The notes beneath the pieces were generated by a model, which saw only the letters and a list, made by a program, of their open reading frames with translations, was not told the DNA's origin and did no database searches. From positions 8,060,001 to 8,124,000 of the forward strand of contig NZ_CP066831.1 of NCBI RefSeq assembly GCF_016598615.1: 64,000 bases of DNA, written 5' to 3'. Origin of the DNA: Streptomyces liliifuscus (GTDB lineage Bacteria > Actinomycetota > Actinomycetes > Streptomycetales > Streptomycetaceae). This document shows, piece by piece, positions 63,134 to 64,000 of the stretch; positions within the stretch are counted from its first letter, which is position 1, and each line of letters starts with the position of its first letter. The translations under genes were made by a program, and so were the position numbers.

Positions 63134-64000
63134 GACCCGGCGGACGACGTACCCCGGGCGGTACACGCGGGCCCGAGGACGCGGAACGAAGGCTGCCGGG
63201 CATCGTACGGAGATCGGCCGGCGCGCGCGGCCCTCTCCGCCTGCGGAGGCCCGGCCGGGGCGGACGGCCCGGACTTCCTGGCGGGCCCGGACTTCCTGGC
63301 CGGTCCGGACCCCCTGGACGGACCGGACGAACCGGCGGGCCCGGACGAACCGGCCGCACCCGCACCGGAACCCCGCTGCTCGCCCGGCTGCGCGTCGGCA
63401 CCAAGCTCATGCTGTTGGTGCTGCTGCCGGTCTCCGGGCTCCTCGCCTTCACGGTCTTCTCGGCCGTGACCGACTGGCGCGAGGCGCGCACCCTGCGGGA
63501 GTTCAGGACCGCCACGCGCGTCTCCTTCGCCCTGACCGGGCTCACCGAGGCACTGGCCCGTGAGCGCCTCGCCGAGGTCCTCGCGGCGGTGGACCCGGAC
63601 CGGCCGGGCGTGACGGCCGAACGGGACGCCGCCCGGCGCGCCACGGACCGGGCGCTGGCCGCCGCGCGGGAAGGCGCCGAGCACGGCACCGGGCAGCCGG
63701 ACGTCCTCGGACAGCTCGACGCCAAGGGCCGGCAGCTCTTCGCGACCAGACTGGAGGCGGGCAGCGGCTCGTTCACCCCGATGGAGACCGAGCAGACGTA
63801 CGCGAGCCTCACCAACGACCTGCTCAACACCGTCCACCATCTCGACTCGGGCCGCCCCTCACGGGCCTCCGGCCGTGCCGCGGACGGCTATCTGGCCGCA
63901 CTGGAGGCCATCGAGGCCGCCGAGCGCGAACGCGCCGACCTGGCCGTCCTGTTCGCGACGGGCCCCGGCAACGCCCCTGGAGCCACGGGCAACGCCCCCG
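63130..64000 (+). CDS. NIT-type sensor histidine kinase, N-terminal part
   Basis: Partial; ATG 63130 overlaps the TGA of the binding-protein gene (ATGA) and the frame stays open to the window end (290 codons). After a basic Gly/Pro/Arg low-complexity cytoplasmic segment (1-85, PGLPGGPG and GRTGRT repeats) comes a membrane helix LMLLVLLPVSGLLAFTVFSAV (~97-118) and an extracytoplasmic helical domain (TDWREARTLREFRTATRVSFALTGLTEALARERLAEVLAA) of the nitrate/nitrite-sensing NIT class. The kinase core lies outside the window. It probably senses the ligand of the coupled binding protein. Confidence 0.8.
   Translation, partial: MRPGGRRTPGGTRGPEDAERRLPGIVRRSAGARGPLRLRRPGRGGRPGLPGGPGLPGRSGPPGRTGRTGGPGRTGRTRTGTPLLARLRVGTKLMLLVLLPVSGLLAFTVFSAVTDWREARTLREFRTATRVSFALTGLTEALARERLAEVLAAVDPDRPGVTAERDAARRATDRALAAAREGAEHGTGQPDVLGQLDAKGRQLFATRLEAGSGSFTPMETEQTYASLTNDLLNTVHHLDSGRPSRASGRAADGYLAALEAIEAAERERADLAVLFATGPGNAPGATGNAP

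Overview
The window is high-GC actinobacterial chromosome, almost certainly Streptomyces. Codons are strongly GC3-biased and GTG starts are frequent. Many families present are Streptomyces staples: DUF397 with an Scr1-type regulator, MHYT protein, LacI/PfkB pairs and mycothiol-linked enzymes. The order ogt - glpQ - MHYT - uvrB - terD - terC - Ca/H antiporter - S66 peptidase - aroQ - uvrA is the core-chromosome order I know from S. coelicolor. Coordinates below are start choices I made from ribosome-binding sites.

Layout. 1-5 kb: hemerythrin protein, a small conserved unknown, then a same-strand run of a nucleotidyltransferase, a PUA-like/PD-(D/E)XK nuclease candidate, an unrecognised 243-aa protein and, directly behind it, two tRNA-like RNAs whose 3' halves precede their 5' halves (circularly permuted cloverleaves), closed by a strong hairpin. 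5-17 kb: FUSC-type transporter, EEP phosphatase, amidohydrolase, cytochrome P450, DUF899, ABC exporter, and a regulatory module of ATP-binding protein, XRE/DUF5753 regulator and DUF397. 17-30 kb: tyrosine phosphatase, membrane protein coupled to a PEP-utilising enzyme, MocR regulator divergent from an AhpD-like gene, orphan gltD, DUF1772, DUF2293, F420-type oxidoreductase, kinase-like protein, CBS protein, CorA. 30-38 kb: methyltransferase, pseudouridine catabolism pair (psuG-psuK), VOC protein, formaldehyde dehydrogenase, MFS exporter, ogt, glpQ with a candidate PHO box. 38-58 kb: MHYT protein, uvrB, two TerD-type proteins, a manganese-type riboswitch before terC, antiporter, MHS transporter, LD-carboxypeptidase, aroQ, an amino-acid ABC operon, MBL and mycothiol-type enzymes, uvrA. 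58-64 kb: LacI regulator with tandem operator and coupled sugar kinase, XRE-like regulator, single-domain response regulator, sugar-binding lipoprotein coupled to a truncated NIT-type sensor kinase.

How parts work together. uvrA, uvrB, ogt and terD each carry the same bipartite promoter, (T/C)TGTCAGTG-N8-TAnnnT, which matches the LexA-independent DNA-damage promoter controlled by PafBC in mycobacteria. A variant precedes the gene at 1225. This ties nucleotide excision repair, alkylation repair and the Ter proteins into one damage response in this segment. At uvrB and ogt the -10 lies so close to ATG that leaderless mRNAs are expected.

The most unusual item is the pair of permuted tRNA-like genes (about 4.54-4.83 kb). 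Both have perfect 7-bp acceptor stems, canonical T-arms and D-arms, and 5-bp anticodon stems once the order of halves is reversed. Their function and any link to the adjacent nuclease-like and unknown proteins are inference.
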